A DNA stretch of 64,000 nt from Mycteria americana (Eukaryota > Chordata > Aves > Ciconiiformes > Ciconiidae): positions 221,481,887 through 221,545,886 of the forward strand of contig NC_134365.1 of NCBI RefSeq assembly GCF_035582795.1, given 5' to 3'. The notes beneath the pieces are model-generated. The model saw nothing but the letters and a program-made list of their open reading frames with translations. It ran no database searches and had not been told where the DNA came from. The position numbers were made by a program, and so were the translations under genes. This document shows positions 39,801-50,249 of this stretch, one piece after another; positions within the stretch are counted from its first letter, which is position 1, and each line of letters opens with the position of its first letter.

Positions 39801-42800
39801 AAAGATCCAGATCCAGACTTCTCTACTGTCAAATGCCCAAATCCTGAAGAAGGAGAATCTGTGCTGGTATTTTTGTTTCTACTTCATCAGATTTCTATGA
39901 GCTTTCCTCTGTTCGGCTATGACACTGTGCTGAAAAACAAATAGAGGAAGAGAACAGGGAGTACCTGGCCTTCAGCTGTGTTAAAATCTCATATGGATTT
40001 CCCACTGTATTTCTTTCGCTGCATGTTATAAGTAGGAAGACTGTGGGTTTATTTGCTCTTGTGATTTTATATTTCCCCCCCCTCCTTTTTCTCCCACCAG
40101 GAGTTGTCACTGAGGCTGGCAGAGAAAGAAAATGCTAAAGTAGTAGTGGCCACTGATCCAGACGCAGATAGACTAGCAGTGGCAGAACAGCAGGAAAAGT
40201 AAGTGATGGGACCTTTATTTTATCTCTTTCTGCAGAAGAGGTACTGAAAATTGCAGAATGTCCCCAAATGGTTGACAGGCACACACCTTCAACCCACTCT
40301 TTCCTGTTGTGGCTTAGTTACTTGGATATTTTTCTTCCTAGCTTCATCTTTTGGTATAGCTCCACCTGAAAGAATGTTTTTTAAGTCAAATCAGTTAATA
40401 ACTCGGAAAAGATTAGATTAAATACTTCCCAGGTGTTACAGTAAAGGGCCAAATAAAACTTAACTGAAAAATTGAGTGGCTACTAAAGACAGTAAGATCT
40501 TGTTTCTGTTTTTTCACTTCTATTAGGCAAACAAATTCTGCCTTGGGACAGTTAGCTGTTGTGGGCTTTTTTGTTTTGTTTTTGTTTGTTTGTGCTTTCC
40601 CTGGCTTCTTCATATTGAATAGAAATTATTTTTCTTCCACTAACAGGCCAAAATTCTGATCATTATGTAAGTAACTGTCTATAATGCACAGTTGCGCAGG
40701 CATTGCCTGACTGCAATGTATAGACTGATTAGACTGCTGTACTTCTGTTTGATAAATTAAAAAGACCTAAGCTGTTTTAAAGCTGGCAGTAAGGATACTA
40801 ATTGGTATCTTTGCTTGCTAACAGAATGCACTGGGCTTGTAAATCATTGAGACGTGATAGACGTGGAGTCCTGTTAGTACGGTGGCTTTGTATAGAGCAG
40901 CTTGTCAGTAGCGTGCTCAGATTCCTGTTGTTCCAGTGACTGCAGAAAACATCTCCCCCTGAGTGGATGCTCCTGGGAAACCTGAAAGAGCTCTTATATT
41001 TTCTATCCTGGCTGCAGTGGCTGCTGGAAGGTGTTCACTGGCAACGAGCTAGCAGCTTTGTTTGGGTGGTGGATGTTTTTTTGCTGGAAGGAAAACTGCT
41101 CCGAAGATGCTGATGTGAAGAATGTTTACATGTTAGCGACCACAGTCTCCTCGAAAATTTTGAGGGCAATTGCACTTAAAGAGGGATTTCACTTTGAAGT
41201 AAGTGTGGTTTTTATGATGTCTTCTTGGCAGAGTAAAATCTGATTGCCATGTTCTCCATCTAGCCCCCCCACTTATGACTTTACAAAATGAAAAATAGAC
41301 AGATGAATTCCAGTCTTTTGGCTGGGAGCTTTTATGCGTTCCAACTTGCAGGGAATGCTGTTTTAGCTAGACAAGCCTGATTTCAGCATCGGCAGTGTTT
41401 CTCAATGCATGTTACAGTGAATACAGACTGCGAGATTAACTTATGCAAAGCCGCAAGGAGGCTGTAACAGGGTGACACGCATTAAAACCTAAATTACATA
41501 TAATAGAAATGCCTTTGTCTTGGTTATTTTCCTAGAGGGAAATTTTTCGGTGTGAGAGAATGACAGTGTGTGCATCTTGGTGTGTTTACTACAAAAGTGG
41601 AGTGCTTCTTGATGGATTTGGAACAAACACTTACAGGTTACACAGTGTTCCTTCAGGTGCCCAGATCACTAGTAGGTTTTAAGTTTAGTTTTACTTCAAA
41701 TTGTGACAGACAGAGGAACTCTTATGTTCAGATCTTTAATGTAGTTTAATTAAGGACTTTCTAAAAAAGAAAATGGGGGGTGCCCCTGCAGACGACAGTT
41801 ATTATTTTAGTTCCTGCATTCAAATTAAGTACTTGCTCTGATTTCTGAGACTTCTGGATGTTAGCCATAAGAGATGCAAGTGCTCTAAAGCTTAGCAAAA
41901 ACATACAAAGATCCAGGTCTTGTTTAATACATGTCTTAATTAAATCCATGTGCAATAGGAAAAAATATTTTGCCAAACAATGAGGAATTAAAAACTAAAA
42001 TTGAAAGCAAGTCTGAAAACCATTCTGAAGTGACTGTCCAAATATGCTTAATCAGGTTGAATATCACTGCCTTGTAGTGAATTTGTCTCACTAATTACTG
42101 TTCACTTTTTTTTTTTTCTGGGAAGGACACATTTGACTGAAAAAAAGCTAGGAGTTGACAGAACCCCTTGGTATCCTCTAAAAGCTTCCCCCCTTTGTAC
42201 CTTCCTTCTCTCCAAGAAGGACTGTTTGTAAGCTTTTGACTGCTTTTGCATGATTTGAAGAGCACAAGCAGTGCTCTTGCCTCCCATCACCCAAAATTGC
42301 TGGTTATATTTCTGGAACTTTTCCTTTTGAATAACTTTGTCCTGTTGTCTGATCTGATAAGCACACAGAAGATCTTGTCTGATCTTGGAGAGAACCACAC
42401 TCTCTCAAGCATGCCTACTCCTTGATTTGACATTCATGTCCCAGTTGAGTATTCACTAGTAAAATGCTATCCAGTGACTCTTTGCCTCAGTTTCATAATC
42501 TAAACTGAAGATATGATTTGTCTAATGTTTGTCTTTGCTATCCCTATTCTGTTTGTGAATTGATTAGATTTAAATTCAGGGAAATTATTTCAAGAAAATC
42601 AATAAAATGTCCTTAAGCTTTAGTGTTTTGACTCTGCAGCAGTCTTTCCCATTGACCCTAAAATTCAGAACGCATAATCTTTTTTTTTTTCTTTCTCTCT
42701 CTCTCTTTTTTTTTTTTTGAGTCTGAAGCATCCTGGAAGTGAAGGGAATAGTGGCTAGACTTTCTTCTTTTACTTGAAACTAAATTGAAAATATGTATTT

Positions 42801-45800
42801 AATGCACTTTTCTATTTCAGGAAACGCTCCCTGGTTTTAAATGGATTGGAAGTAGAGTAAAAGATCTCCTAGATAACGGAAAAGAAATTCTCTTTGCATT
42901 TGAAGAGTCTATCGGTATGTATGTTAACATCACTTTAAAATGTGGAGAACTGCAGGGGGAAAAGCGACTAAAAAGGAGTGGTCTTAGTTACGAAATGAAA
43001 CACAGAAGTACTTTATTTTTGTTCTTGTAGTTACTAGTATTGGTATTTTGCTCTCATCAAATCAACTTGTCAACTGTCATAATAAAGGATGTATGAATCT
43101 CTGGTTCTGGTACAGTTTGTGCAGTACAGCCTTGTGCAGTTTCCTGATACAAACCTCTTCTGATACAGGTTGAAATTCCTGAGATGCCAGAGCCAAACTG
43201 CTGCTGTTTTGTGGCCTTGTAGCTGAGATTAAGCACAGGATCTGTTCTTAATCAGTTTAATATCTTACAGACCCTCTCTCTGAGGACTTGCTATTAATGC
43301 CTATGTGGAGCTGGGACATGGCTTGCTTCGGTCACGCTATCCATCGCACCAGTACTGCAGTTCCTCCAGGAGCTGTACACCTCATACTTCAGAACAATAT
43401 GTGAGGAATCCAGACATGTGCAGGAATAGCATTAAATACCTTACAGAAGTGTGTGAATATTCCTGCTGACCTTACCTTGAGCACACTATTTATCTTGGTA
43501 ATCTTGCTGACACCACTTATCTGTACAGAACTGTGTAGTGAACGTTTCGGCTATAGGAATTCTCCACTTCTTAGGATAAATGGCAGCTTTCTGGGACAGC
43601 GTATTCACGTAAATATGGCGTTTGAAAATGAAGCACGTGGCGAACAGGGTGTGTGCCTGTCCCAGTTTCATTCATAAAATTAAAGAAGCTTTTAACCATA
43701 AGGAGTTAAGATCTTGCTCATGGATCCCTTCAGAAAGAAGGCGTCTTGGCCATACTGTGGAGCACTGGTTTATGGGTTACCAAGGCTGTATCTGTCTGGG
43801 TTCCTTTGATGCAAATTACTGGCAAGACTCTTTGCAGTATCAGTGTGCTTGCACAAAACAAGCAAATTTTTATGTTTAGCACCGTACTATGAGAGATCTT
43901 TTCAGAGAGCAGATGTTGTTATCAATCTGGAATTAATTGATTATAGCATGTCTCTTTCCAGCCCTATAACCCCTAAGTTAATGAGATTTCTTAGAAAAGG
44001 GGAATGCGTATGCAGTAATAAAACCAACTTCCATGTATCGGCCAATTTTCTTCTACAGGAAAAAGGTTAAAACTTCAATCAAGTAAATCAGTGTAATAGT
44101 ATGTCAGGTTATTTTTCCACAATCAATTTTTTATTTCTAGGCTTTATGTGTGGCACATCAGTGTTGGATAAAGATGGTGTAAGCGCAGCTGTGGTCATAG
44201 CTGAAATGGCAACCTACCTGGAGGGCAAGAACTTAACACTAGCACAGAAACTCATTGAGATATATGAAACGTAAGTTGTATTTTTCCTTAGTATGTTCTA
44301 CTTAACTATTTTGGAGCTGGGAATAATCTAGTAAATATTTTTAATGCGTCCCTCAGGTGTTTTCTCATTGTAAGTTGTTTTTTCTGATGCTATGATGGAC
44401 TACACACTTCAGTATTACAGATACCACTTGAATACCATATCTCCCAAAGGACTGAAGAGGCCCTTTCTATCATGTTTCTGCAATAAATTGTGAAAGAGTC
44501 AAATTTTGCATATGGATTCACCAGGGCAAACTTTTGTCTCTTATTTGATTCATGCTATGTTATTCTCTTACCTTCTGGCGGGTAGCGATATCTTAGTTGT
44601 GGTCTGTGTGCCTCTCTTTAAACACTTACTGTTTTCACTTAAACACGGTCTGGGGATTGTTAGAAGATCACGTGCTGTTCTTGCAGAGATTTGTAATAGA
44701 GCAGAGGTTAAGGAATGGCCTGCGTTCAATAGCTGTGGACGCAATTCACTGCAATAAAATGAGGAATGTGTTTGTGTCAGAATTAAGTCATGTACAAATA
44801 AGCCCAGTTCATCAGCAGAAGTTCCTGTGCTTCTAACGGAACTGGTGGCACAGTTACAGCAAATTATATATGCCATTCCTTTTCCTGCTGGCCCAGCAGA
44901 AAGACAGACTGTGGCCCTTAGAAACTTGGAACGAGGAAGCAGAAACGATGGTCAGCATTTATCTCTTTATGGCACTTGGGAGTTTGCCCTGTCGTATGCA
45001 AACTGTAGCAAAAACAATTCTGCACAGCTGAATTGAAAAGCTGTCAATGATAGTGGTAACAGAAGAATTCATCTTCCAGTCACACTTAATTTTTTAAGCT
45101 GCAGAGAAGGGTCTCCATAGAATGAGGAGCGGGTGGAGTATAGTAAAGAACAACTTAAATTTCGACGTGCAAACATGGCTGCTGCACCTAGGGAGTGCTT
45201 GTGTTGGGTCTGATTGGGGATAGTAGTTTTAACTTGGATGAAATAATCAGTCACCTTCCTCGGAGGTTGTTGAAATAATCTGTTGTTGTGGCTGCTCGCG
45301 TGGCTACAGCAGACGATTTTTGATGGTGTGGGAATGATACTGCATATTAATTTCCTGACGGCTACCAAGGCTGCACTTAGCCAAATGGTTGGCTTTTATT
45401 TCTTTGGAACTGAAACCTTTGCTTGAATTTAAAAATAGCTTAAGATGATCTGAGTAATGCAGTGAAATCTGCTTCAGAGTCCAAACATTTGCCTATAAAT
45501 ACTTGTTTCCACAGGTGTGAGAACTGCATTCTTTTTCTGTTACTGCTTTTCCAAACGGGGGCTTTTTTTAGATTCCAAATGTGCAGAAAACTTCTGAATC
45601 TTGTAACCGAAAATGTTAATCTGCTTGTAGGTATGGATATCACATATCAAAGACTTCCTATTTCTTGTGCTATGATCCTCCTACTATCAAAAGGATATTT
45701 GAGAAACTTCGGAACTTTGATGCCCCTCAGTCTTATCCAAAATGTTGTGGTATTTACAATATATTACATGTACGAGATATTACCACTGGCTATGATAGCA

Positions 45801-48800
45801 GCCAGCCAAATAAGAAATCGGTGAGTTACAAAGTATTTTTGCAGGAGAGGTTCTCTTTTTGAAGAGACTGAAAGTTAAATACGCCAAGAACTATGCAGAA
45901 AGGCGTACTGTGTCAACTAAGATGGCAGTATAATTACCATCAACAACACTTACTGGGGAGAAAACTGCTTAAATGTGAAATGGCTTGGCTATTGTGTTGA
46001 CTATTTTGATATAACAATGAATGAACTTTTAGTTGAAGTGAGCTTGATGCTTCTGCAACTTTTAAGCTCTCTAGCAGGCTTCCAGATGTTGGAATTCCAA
46101 TGGGAGTAAGAGGCAGGCCCGTTATCCTGAAATACGGAGTCTGATCTAGGCGATAGGCCTGTCAGGCTGAAATGACTTGTTCTGGTCTGTTGCATTGGCT
46201 GGTGGATGTATACTGCAAGGGATTTCAGCATGTTTATTTAGCTTTGTTTGTACTGAATGTTATATTTTAAAAGAAAAACAAAACCCACTTTTGTGTTAGT
46301 TGGGGTGTTCTGTAGTAAAATGTTGTTGTTTATGTAGGTGTTACCAGTGAGTAAAAGCAGTCAGATGATCACTTTTACATTTCAAAATGGTTGTGTTGCC
46401 ACCCTTCGGACAAGTGGAACAGAACCAAAGATCAAGTACTACGCAGAGATGTGTGCGCTGCCCGAACAGAGGTCAGTAGCAGGTCCGCATGCGTGCATTG
46501 CAAGATGCCTTTGGGCCGAAAGGTCAGTATGCAGGAATCGATTCCCCCCCTGGTGAGGGATTCCTCTGCTGCCTCCTTGGAGACCTGAGCCTCAGCTGAC
46601 TGTTCCAACCTGTTAAACTGGCCAGAGTGATGCACGTTCCTGCTCATAATGGATCCCCGCTGTAGTGGATAAGACAAAGAATTGAATTTTCAGCATCTGC
46701 TACAATAGGAGACTTCTTTTATTAACCCAATTCCTCATTCACTTAGAATTAAAAAGTGACGAAGTTGTGCTGCTGCTGGCAAGTATGCTTAAACCCAGGT
46801 GGATTCCTGTTGCATTTGGGAATCTGCTGTGTTGCTCTGAGCTACTGGAGAGTAACTAGAGGTCTGTCCCCTTCTGGCAGCCACCTGGATTGAGCTTCTT
46901 CCAGTTTAAAAGGGAGGAAAAAAATATAGGGTATGTTTACACCATTGAAATCAGGAGTGCGAATGAGGAGCCTAGGTTCTCAGTCTAGCTAATGGAGAGA
47001 AGCAGGCTCTTAAACTGATTCCTAACCTAAAGTGCGTGAGTACACCTCCTTTTAGACTCGTGTCCCAATATTCCTGTGGAGCAGAGAATTGAAAATGACA
47101 TAAAGGAGCCTCTGATTCAGTATTTATTTCTACTTATTGGCAGGAATTCAGGGTGAGCACATTTTTATCACTGAATATTTAGGTCAGACTTAGGCAGCCA
47201 GTGGATAGTGAGTGGTAGATTGCCTTTGCTTGTACAATGTGCACGTGAGGGGATACCCAGATCCGTGCCTAGACAGCTTTCCATGGGTTGCTGAAGTATT
47301 CTTTAAAACATGGTTTATTGCTACATGAAGTGTCTAACACATGTACGGCCCATCTTTTGAATCATGTTTTTAAATTGTTCTGAATTGACCATGGAATAAC
47401 AGCAGGCCAGAGAAGTGGTAGGAGTTCTACACCCCAATTTTCTGAATGGCAGCTCTTGCCAGAAGCTTGGATTTATTTGGTCGGAGAGCTTTCTGATTGT
47501 CTGGTGTGTGAATGCACTTCTTTGTTTATACGGGTATGGAAATTCTCACTTCAGTTGGAACATGCTTCCATAAACCTGGGAGTGGGCAAGGTACCATTTG
47601 GTGTAAATGCTGAAGAAAAGGTAAGATATAGTTGAGGCAAACAGCTGTGCCAACAAGGAAAAAATAAATGCTAGAAATATTGCCCTTAACCTCATCTTAC
47701 CACACGTGAGGGCCAGACGAGTAAGGGTAGTGGGAAGAGAAACAAAGTACCTGCGATGCTTTGATGCATCATTTGGGCTTCTGCTGCTGTTCATTCTGGT
47801 AAATCAGAAAAATACATCGACCTTTAATTTTAGTAATATGTATGGTTAATGGCAGTTATTATCTGGAACATGAAACTGAAAAGCTTTCAAGCTTCCTTGG
47901 TTCAGGGCATAAAATGGTCTGTAGGAACCTCAGAAAGCACTCCTTGCCATGATAGCTTTGCAAATATTTCTCTGAGTTGCTGTTTATTGATTATTCTTAA
48001 AAGCTGAGCATCAGGAAAGTCAGTTTTATTGCACCATTTTTGGGGTGGTTTTTTAAAAGGAAGTGGTGACGTGAAGGGCAGTGATAAATTGCCAGTTCCA
48101 CAAATGAACAAAGCAAATGCAAATAAGCCTGTTTTGCCTCTTCCTTTAAAAACAGACTGAGTTCCTCTCCCTCCAGTGTGGCTTTCGGGGTAGGAGAGGG
48201 ATTATGCATTTTTAAAGGAGTGTTGCAACGCGTTTGTGCATGTGGATGTCGTCTTTTTACTCAAATGAATGTCTGGGCATTTAAATAGGGAAAGGATCAG
48301 TATATTCCAGTGTCCTCTTGTGAGCTGTGACGCTTTGCCCAATTACTCAATCCCCCTACATTGCATTTTTGTCAAAATACAATCAGATACCCTATATTCT
48401 TCACTACACAGCATCCAGATGCCCATCTAGGGTATCTACCTCTTCTCTTAATAGCTCGTTCTTACTTTCTAATCCATTTACAATCTGTGCCTGACCTGTC
48501 TTGCATTGGTTCTGCAGTCATTAGTTCTTGTGTCCTCTCTGCTCGCCTATAGCCCTCTAGTGGCTATTTTTTTTCCTGTAATTTAATTAAATTGATTTAA
48601 ATTAATATTGCAATAGTCTTTACCGAAAAGTAGCTTGTTAAAGCAAGCAGGCTGGAGTCTCTACACGTTGATGCTTGTAGGAAACATAACAGAGCTAGTC
48701 CATCACCATCAGATCTTGCTCTTTATTTTATTTGTAATAGATGCTTGGTGTTTATCAAACCTCTGACATGGTATTGGTCTCTCTCTAGTGACAGAACCGT

Positions 48801-48891
48801 GCTGGAAGAAGAACTTCAGAAACTTATTGAAGCTTTGATTGAGAATTTTCTTGAACCTGATAAGAATGGACTGACTTGGCGCTCTGCTTAG
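11592..48891 (+). CDS. PGM2L1: PGM2L1, glucose-1,6-bisphosphate synthase (14 coding exons, 622 aa)
   Basis: This gene encodes the cytosolic enzyme that makes glucose-1,6-bisphosphate from 1,3-bisphosphoglycerate and a hexose-1-phosphate, supplying the cofactor of phosphoglucomutases; the mammalian enzyme is most abundant in brain (family knowledge). Fourteen exons join at GT-AG sites into 1,869 nt, 622 codons plus stop. Four alpha-D-phosphohexomutase signatures are intact: phosphoserine loop T-A-S-H-N-R-K (Ser175), metal loop D-P-D-A-D-R (332-337), sugar loop F-E-E-S (433-436) and phosphate loop R-T-S-G-T-E-P-K (568-575). The sequence follows PGM2L1, not the paralogue PGM2, throughout, for example [12 protein letters not shown] and a final T-W-R-S-A. 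The start at 11592 has G at -3 and +4. No frameshift, missing exon or mutated key residue was seen. Confidence 0.96.
16343..17420. repeat. 81-bp minisatellite, about 13 copies
   Basis: A conserved GAGCTTCCAGCTGCCTGTAG core recurs at about 16465, 16546, 16650, 16731, 16812, 16894, 16975, 17056, 17137, 17222, 17302 and 17384, with one degenerate copy before these. Spacing is 81 bp except for a 23-bp insertion in one unit and a few 1-4-bp shifts. Since 81 is 27 codons, both strands stay open for 70-115 codons and give 27-residue repeats; these frames have no start, splice or family support. Confidence 0.93.
17805..17866. repeat. Isolated copy of the 81-bp minisatellite unit
   Basis: TGCCCATGGCTGTAAGGAGC followed by TTCCAGTTCCCTGTATGACT is one partial unit of the array at 16343-17420. 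It is separated from the array by about 385 bp of non-repetitive sequence and lies out of the 81-bp register. Confidence 0.75.
19615..19940 (+). mobile_element. CR1 LINE fragment (3' part)
   Basis: The stretch with GGGCCCCCCAGTACAAG, preceded by TTTACTCAGCAC and CAACAGCATCCTGG and followed by GGAGCACTCACCCCATGAGG, matches in order the well-known 3' part of avian CR1 elements in sense orientation. It lacks the terminal 8-bp repeats and carries many changes, so it is an old, truncated, inactive copy. Confidence 0.8.
20236..20262. repeat. (TA)n(TG)n microsatellite
   Basis: An alternating run of TA then TG dinucleotides in intron 1, a few hundred bases past the CR1 fragment. Likely length-polymorphic. 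Confidence 0.8.
24560..24775 (+). mobile_element. Probable ancient CR1-like LINE or CR1-tailed SINE end
   Basis: The block GGTGCTGGACTAACCGGCCC then TTTGGTCTGACCTCATACGGCC resembles a 3' tail widespread in reptile and bird CR1-like elements and the SINEs they mobilise (lineage: GGGCTAGATGGACC, TTTGGTCTGACCCAGTATGGCC). Upstream sequence with ACAGTTGCTGTCAGGGTGCT fits too. Heavily decayed; the family assignment is from memory. Confidence 0.45.
26071..26238 (+). CDS. PGM2L1: PGM2L1 exon 2
   Basis: Codes residues 38-93 (56 codons, phase 0 on both sides), from N-Q-K-T-K-E-Q to V-I-Q-S-T-Q. Acceptor TTCTTTTGCAG, donor CAG|GTAAGC. Contains [11 protein letters not shown], the N-terminal signature of PGM2-type mutases. 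Confidence 0.95.
30629..30653 (+). repeat. Poly-A run of 25 bases
   Basis: An uninterrupted A25 in intron 2. The roughly 200 bases before it have no match I recognise. It may be the tail of an old retrocopy or simple slippage; no clear target-site duplication was spotted. Confidence 0.85.
31342..31395. repeat. Two overlapping perfect inverted repeats
   Basis: GTAATGGAAAT (31342-31352) pairs perfectly with ATTTCCATTAC (31357-31367) over a 4-nt loop. TTACACAGG (31364-31372) pairs perfectly with CCTGTGTAA (31387-31395) over a 14-nt loop. The two stems share TTAC, so only one can form completely at a time. Confidence 0.85.
33402..33508 (+). CDS. PGM2L1: PGM2L1 exon 3
   Basis: Codes residues 94-128 and two bases of codon 129 (AA|A, Lys). 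Contains G-I-Y-K-Y-L-E-R and V-V-G-Y-D-T-R-G. Acceptor TTTCTTTCCAG, donor AA|GTATGA. The donor was chosen because it restores the family length across the S-S-K-K-L-A-K-L junction; an upstream GTAAGA at 33502 would break the frame. Confidence 0.9.
35736..35820 (+). CDS. PGM2L1: PGM2L1 exon 4
   Basis: Completes codon 129 and codes residues 130-157, from L-A-K-L-T-A-A-V to Y-V-P-T-P-F-V. Acceptor TTGGTAG, donor GTG|GTGAGT, ends phase 0. Confidence 0.93.
36798..36881 (+). CDS. PGM2L1: PGM2L1 exon 5 (phosphoserine loop)
   Basis: Codes residues 158-185 (28 codons, phase 0). Carries the catalytic phosphoserine loop [13 protein letters not shown]; Ser175 is the residue expected to be phosphorylated in the reaction cycle. 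Acceptor CCTTTGTAG, donor AAG|GTAAGG. Confidence 0.96.
38517..38710 (+). CDS. PGM2L1: PGM2L1 exon 6
   Basis: Codes residues 186-249 and two bases of Arg250. Contains [14 protein letters not shown] and E-P-W-N-G-S-W-N. The donor is AG|GTATTG, weaker than consensus after position +3. Confidence 0.94.
39677..39866 (+). CDS. PGM2L1: PGM2L1 exon 7
   Basis: Completes Arg250 and codes residues 251-313, including [12 protein letters not shown] and [10 protein letters not shown]. The donor CTG|GTATTT is weak, and the next intron is only 234 nt; retention would add 25 residues and stop at 39942-39944. Confidence 0.94.
40101..40198 (+). CDS. PGM2L1: PGM2L1 exon 8 (metal-binding loop)
   Basis: Codes residues 314-345 and two bases of Asn346. 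Carries [10 protein letters not shown], whose aspartates (332, 334, 336) bind magnesium in this family. Acceptor TCTCCCACCAG, donor AA|GTAAGT. Confidence 0.95.
41018..41198 (+). CDS. PGM2L1: PGM2L1 exon 9
   Basis: Completes Asn346 and codes residues 347-406, including [14 protein letters not shown] and T-V-S-S-K-I-L. The stretch around residues 376-384 ([10 protein letters not shown] counted within exon 9) differs most from human. Acceptor GGCTGCAG, donor GAA|GTAAGT. Confidence 0.95.
42821..42914 (+). CDS. PGM2L1: PGM2L1 exon 10 (sugar-binding loop)
   Basis: Codes residues 407-437 and the first base of Gly438. Carries L-F-A-F-E-E-S-I-G, the sugar-specificity loop (Glu434, Glu435, Ser436). 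Acceptor TCTATTTCAG, donor G|GTATGT. Confidence 0.95.
44141..44270 (+). CDS. PGM2L1: PGM2L1 exon 11
   Basis: Completes Gly438 and codes to two bases of Thr481. Contains [10 protein letters not shown] and A-E-M-A-T-Y-L-E. Acceptor TTATTTCTAG, donor AC|GTAAGT. Confidence 0.95.
45631..45820 (+). CDS. PGM2L1: PGM2L1 exon 12
   Basis: Completes Thr481 and codes residues 482-544, including [12 protein letters not shown] and [15 protein letters not shown]. Acceptor CTGCTTGTAG, donor TCG|GTGAGT. Confidence 0.95.
46338..46471 (+). CDS. PGM2L1: PGM2L1 exon 13 (phosphate-binding loop)
   Basis: Codes residues 545-588 and two bases of Ser589. Carries [11 protein letters not shown], the C-terminal phosphate-binding loop. 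Acceptor TTTATGTAG, donor AG|GTCAGT, slightly off consensus at +3. Confidence 0.95.
48789..48891 (+). CDS. PGM2L1: PGM2L1 exon 14 (stop codon)
   Basis: Completes Ser589 and codes residues 590-622, ending L-T-W-R-S-A then TAG at 48889-48891. Acceptor TCTCTCTAG. The last helix ([16 protein letters not shown]) is family-typical. Confidence 0.95.
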
Positions 48892-50105
48892 ATCTCCTGT
48901 ACCTGGTGTTCAGAGACGTGACTGCCTGCACTGCGTCATGTGAAACAAAGGAACCAAGAACAGAACTCAGTTTAATCCGTGTGTGTGTGTGTTAAACAAA
49001 CAGCTACATTTTTATTCTCTAACGAAGAAGCATTCTTTTGTCAGGCTTTTCACCAAAGTCTGGGCTAGAAAATTGGGATAAGGAGGAGAAGTGAGAGAAA
49101 AGGACGGAATTTATTATTACAATTTCCTGTCCTTTTGACCAAAAGATTAATTAATCCACACCAATGCAAATGAGCTGCCCTAGTGGGTTTAAGACAGCTG
49201 ATCTTAGCCAGTAGATCTTGTCTTAAACTAATTTCAGGTACCCAAAACCTTTTGCGTGACAAGGTTTTAAAACGGGGTAGTCATAGTATTTGAAGGAAGC
49301 GATCGCTCCAAACTGATGACAAAGCCTGCTTCTTCCCAGCTGTTGTGTGTGAATGTAGGTATCATTGTTACTGGTCTTAATTTCCAAAAATGTTGAAGTA
49401 GAGTTCAGTGCTTAGCATTTCTTGTTTAAGCAAACCGTTCAATATGACATTTTTCAGCTACTTCAGTATCCTGTTAAAGGTGCTCTTGCTGCATTGTATC
49501 TTTCCCTATGTCTATCTTAAAATATTTACTTGACAGTGAACCGATAGTGGCAACACATGCAGTTCCGCTTGCAGTCTGGGTTTTGAATTACATAGTGCCT
49601 TTCCAAGGCTTCCAAAGGAGCAAACTGGTTCGTTCCTCGGTTAAATTGCTCATTCTAACTACTATAGGCTTTGTGGCCGTTTTTGTCCCACATCCCTGAA
49701 GGCACTTAAGCTTTTTTTTATTTAATGAATGTTTCAAAAATTTAGTAAATGTGTATGAAAAGTCCAGTTAGTGACTTTTTTGTTTTGATGGCTTGAATTC
49801 ATACTGTGTATTTAAAAAAAAAAAAAAGGGGGGGGAGGGGAGAAAGTGAAGGTGAGATGCTGAAACCCTTGATTTTTTTTTTTCTTTACTAAATCATGAT
49901 TTTTTTGGTCACGTCTTGTAAACTAATTTCTGTTAGAACAGCTGTTCGCAAATACTATTATTCTTTATCTTTTTAGGTAAAATTTTTAACAACTTCCCAT
50001 TACGTTTCCTACCTTTGCTTGAGCAGAAAGTGCTACTGCTAATCACTTTTTTCCAAAAAATAGACCAATACAGAAATTCTCACGTAGATATCTAGGATTT
50101 CAGAA

Positions 50106-50111
50106 AATAAA
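50106..50111 (+). terminator. PGM2L1: Proximal polyadenylation signal (AATAAA)
   Basis: Canonical AATAAA about 1.2 kb past the stop codon; a second one lies at 50244-50249. Either could give a short 3' UTR isoform. The downstream T/GT-rich context is moderate. Confidence 0.4.
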
Positions 50112-50243
50112 AGCCGTTTTTGGCACAGAAAAGCTGTGGAAGATACTTTAACTGAAACAACGCTTCAAGAAAAACTGCATATTGATTAACTGAGACTAAT
50201 ACTTGTTAATGTGTGCTGCTAAATTGCTAATATAAGCCTTCAG

Positions 50244-50249
50244 AATAAA
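50244..50249 (+). terminator. PGM2L1: Second proximal polyadenylation signal (AATAAA)
   Basis: Canonical AATAAA in CAGAATAAAGTCAG, followed by GTGATGTTGTGGAC, a G/T-rich downstream element, which makes it the better of the two proximal sites. Confidence 0.45.

Larger units (their letters stand above)
33509..48788 (+). other. PGM2L1: PGM2L1 introns 3-13
   Basis: Between the listed exons the introns measure 2227, 977, 1635, 966, 234, 819, 1622, 1226, 1360, 517 and 2317 nt (introns 3 to 13). They contain T-rich tracts, a TG/AC hairpin near 36165-36190, degenerate TAGTTAAT repeats near 34190-34250 and no gene I recognise. Intron 7 is the only one under 300 nt. Confidence 0.85.

Noticed and set aside
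43453-43677. 74-codon frame with a hydrophobic start in intron 10
   Set aside because: Short, unsupported by splice sites or family, and in AT-rich intronic DNA where such frames are common.
11592-48891. Assignment of the mutase gene to PGM2 instead of PGM2L1
   Set aside because: Exon after exon follows PGM2L1-specific sequence, for example A-G-F-C-Y-I-N-D and S-H-N-R-K-E-D where PGM2 has other residues, and the N-S-N, T-G-D-x-Q-L-D amino end.
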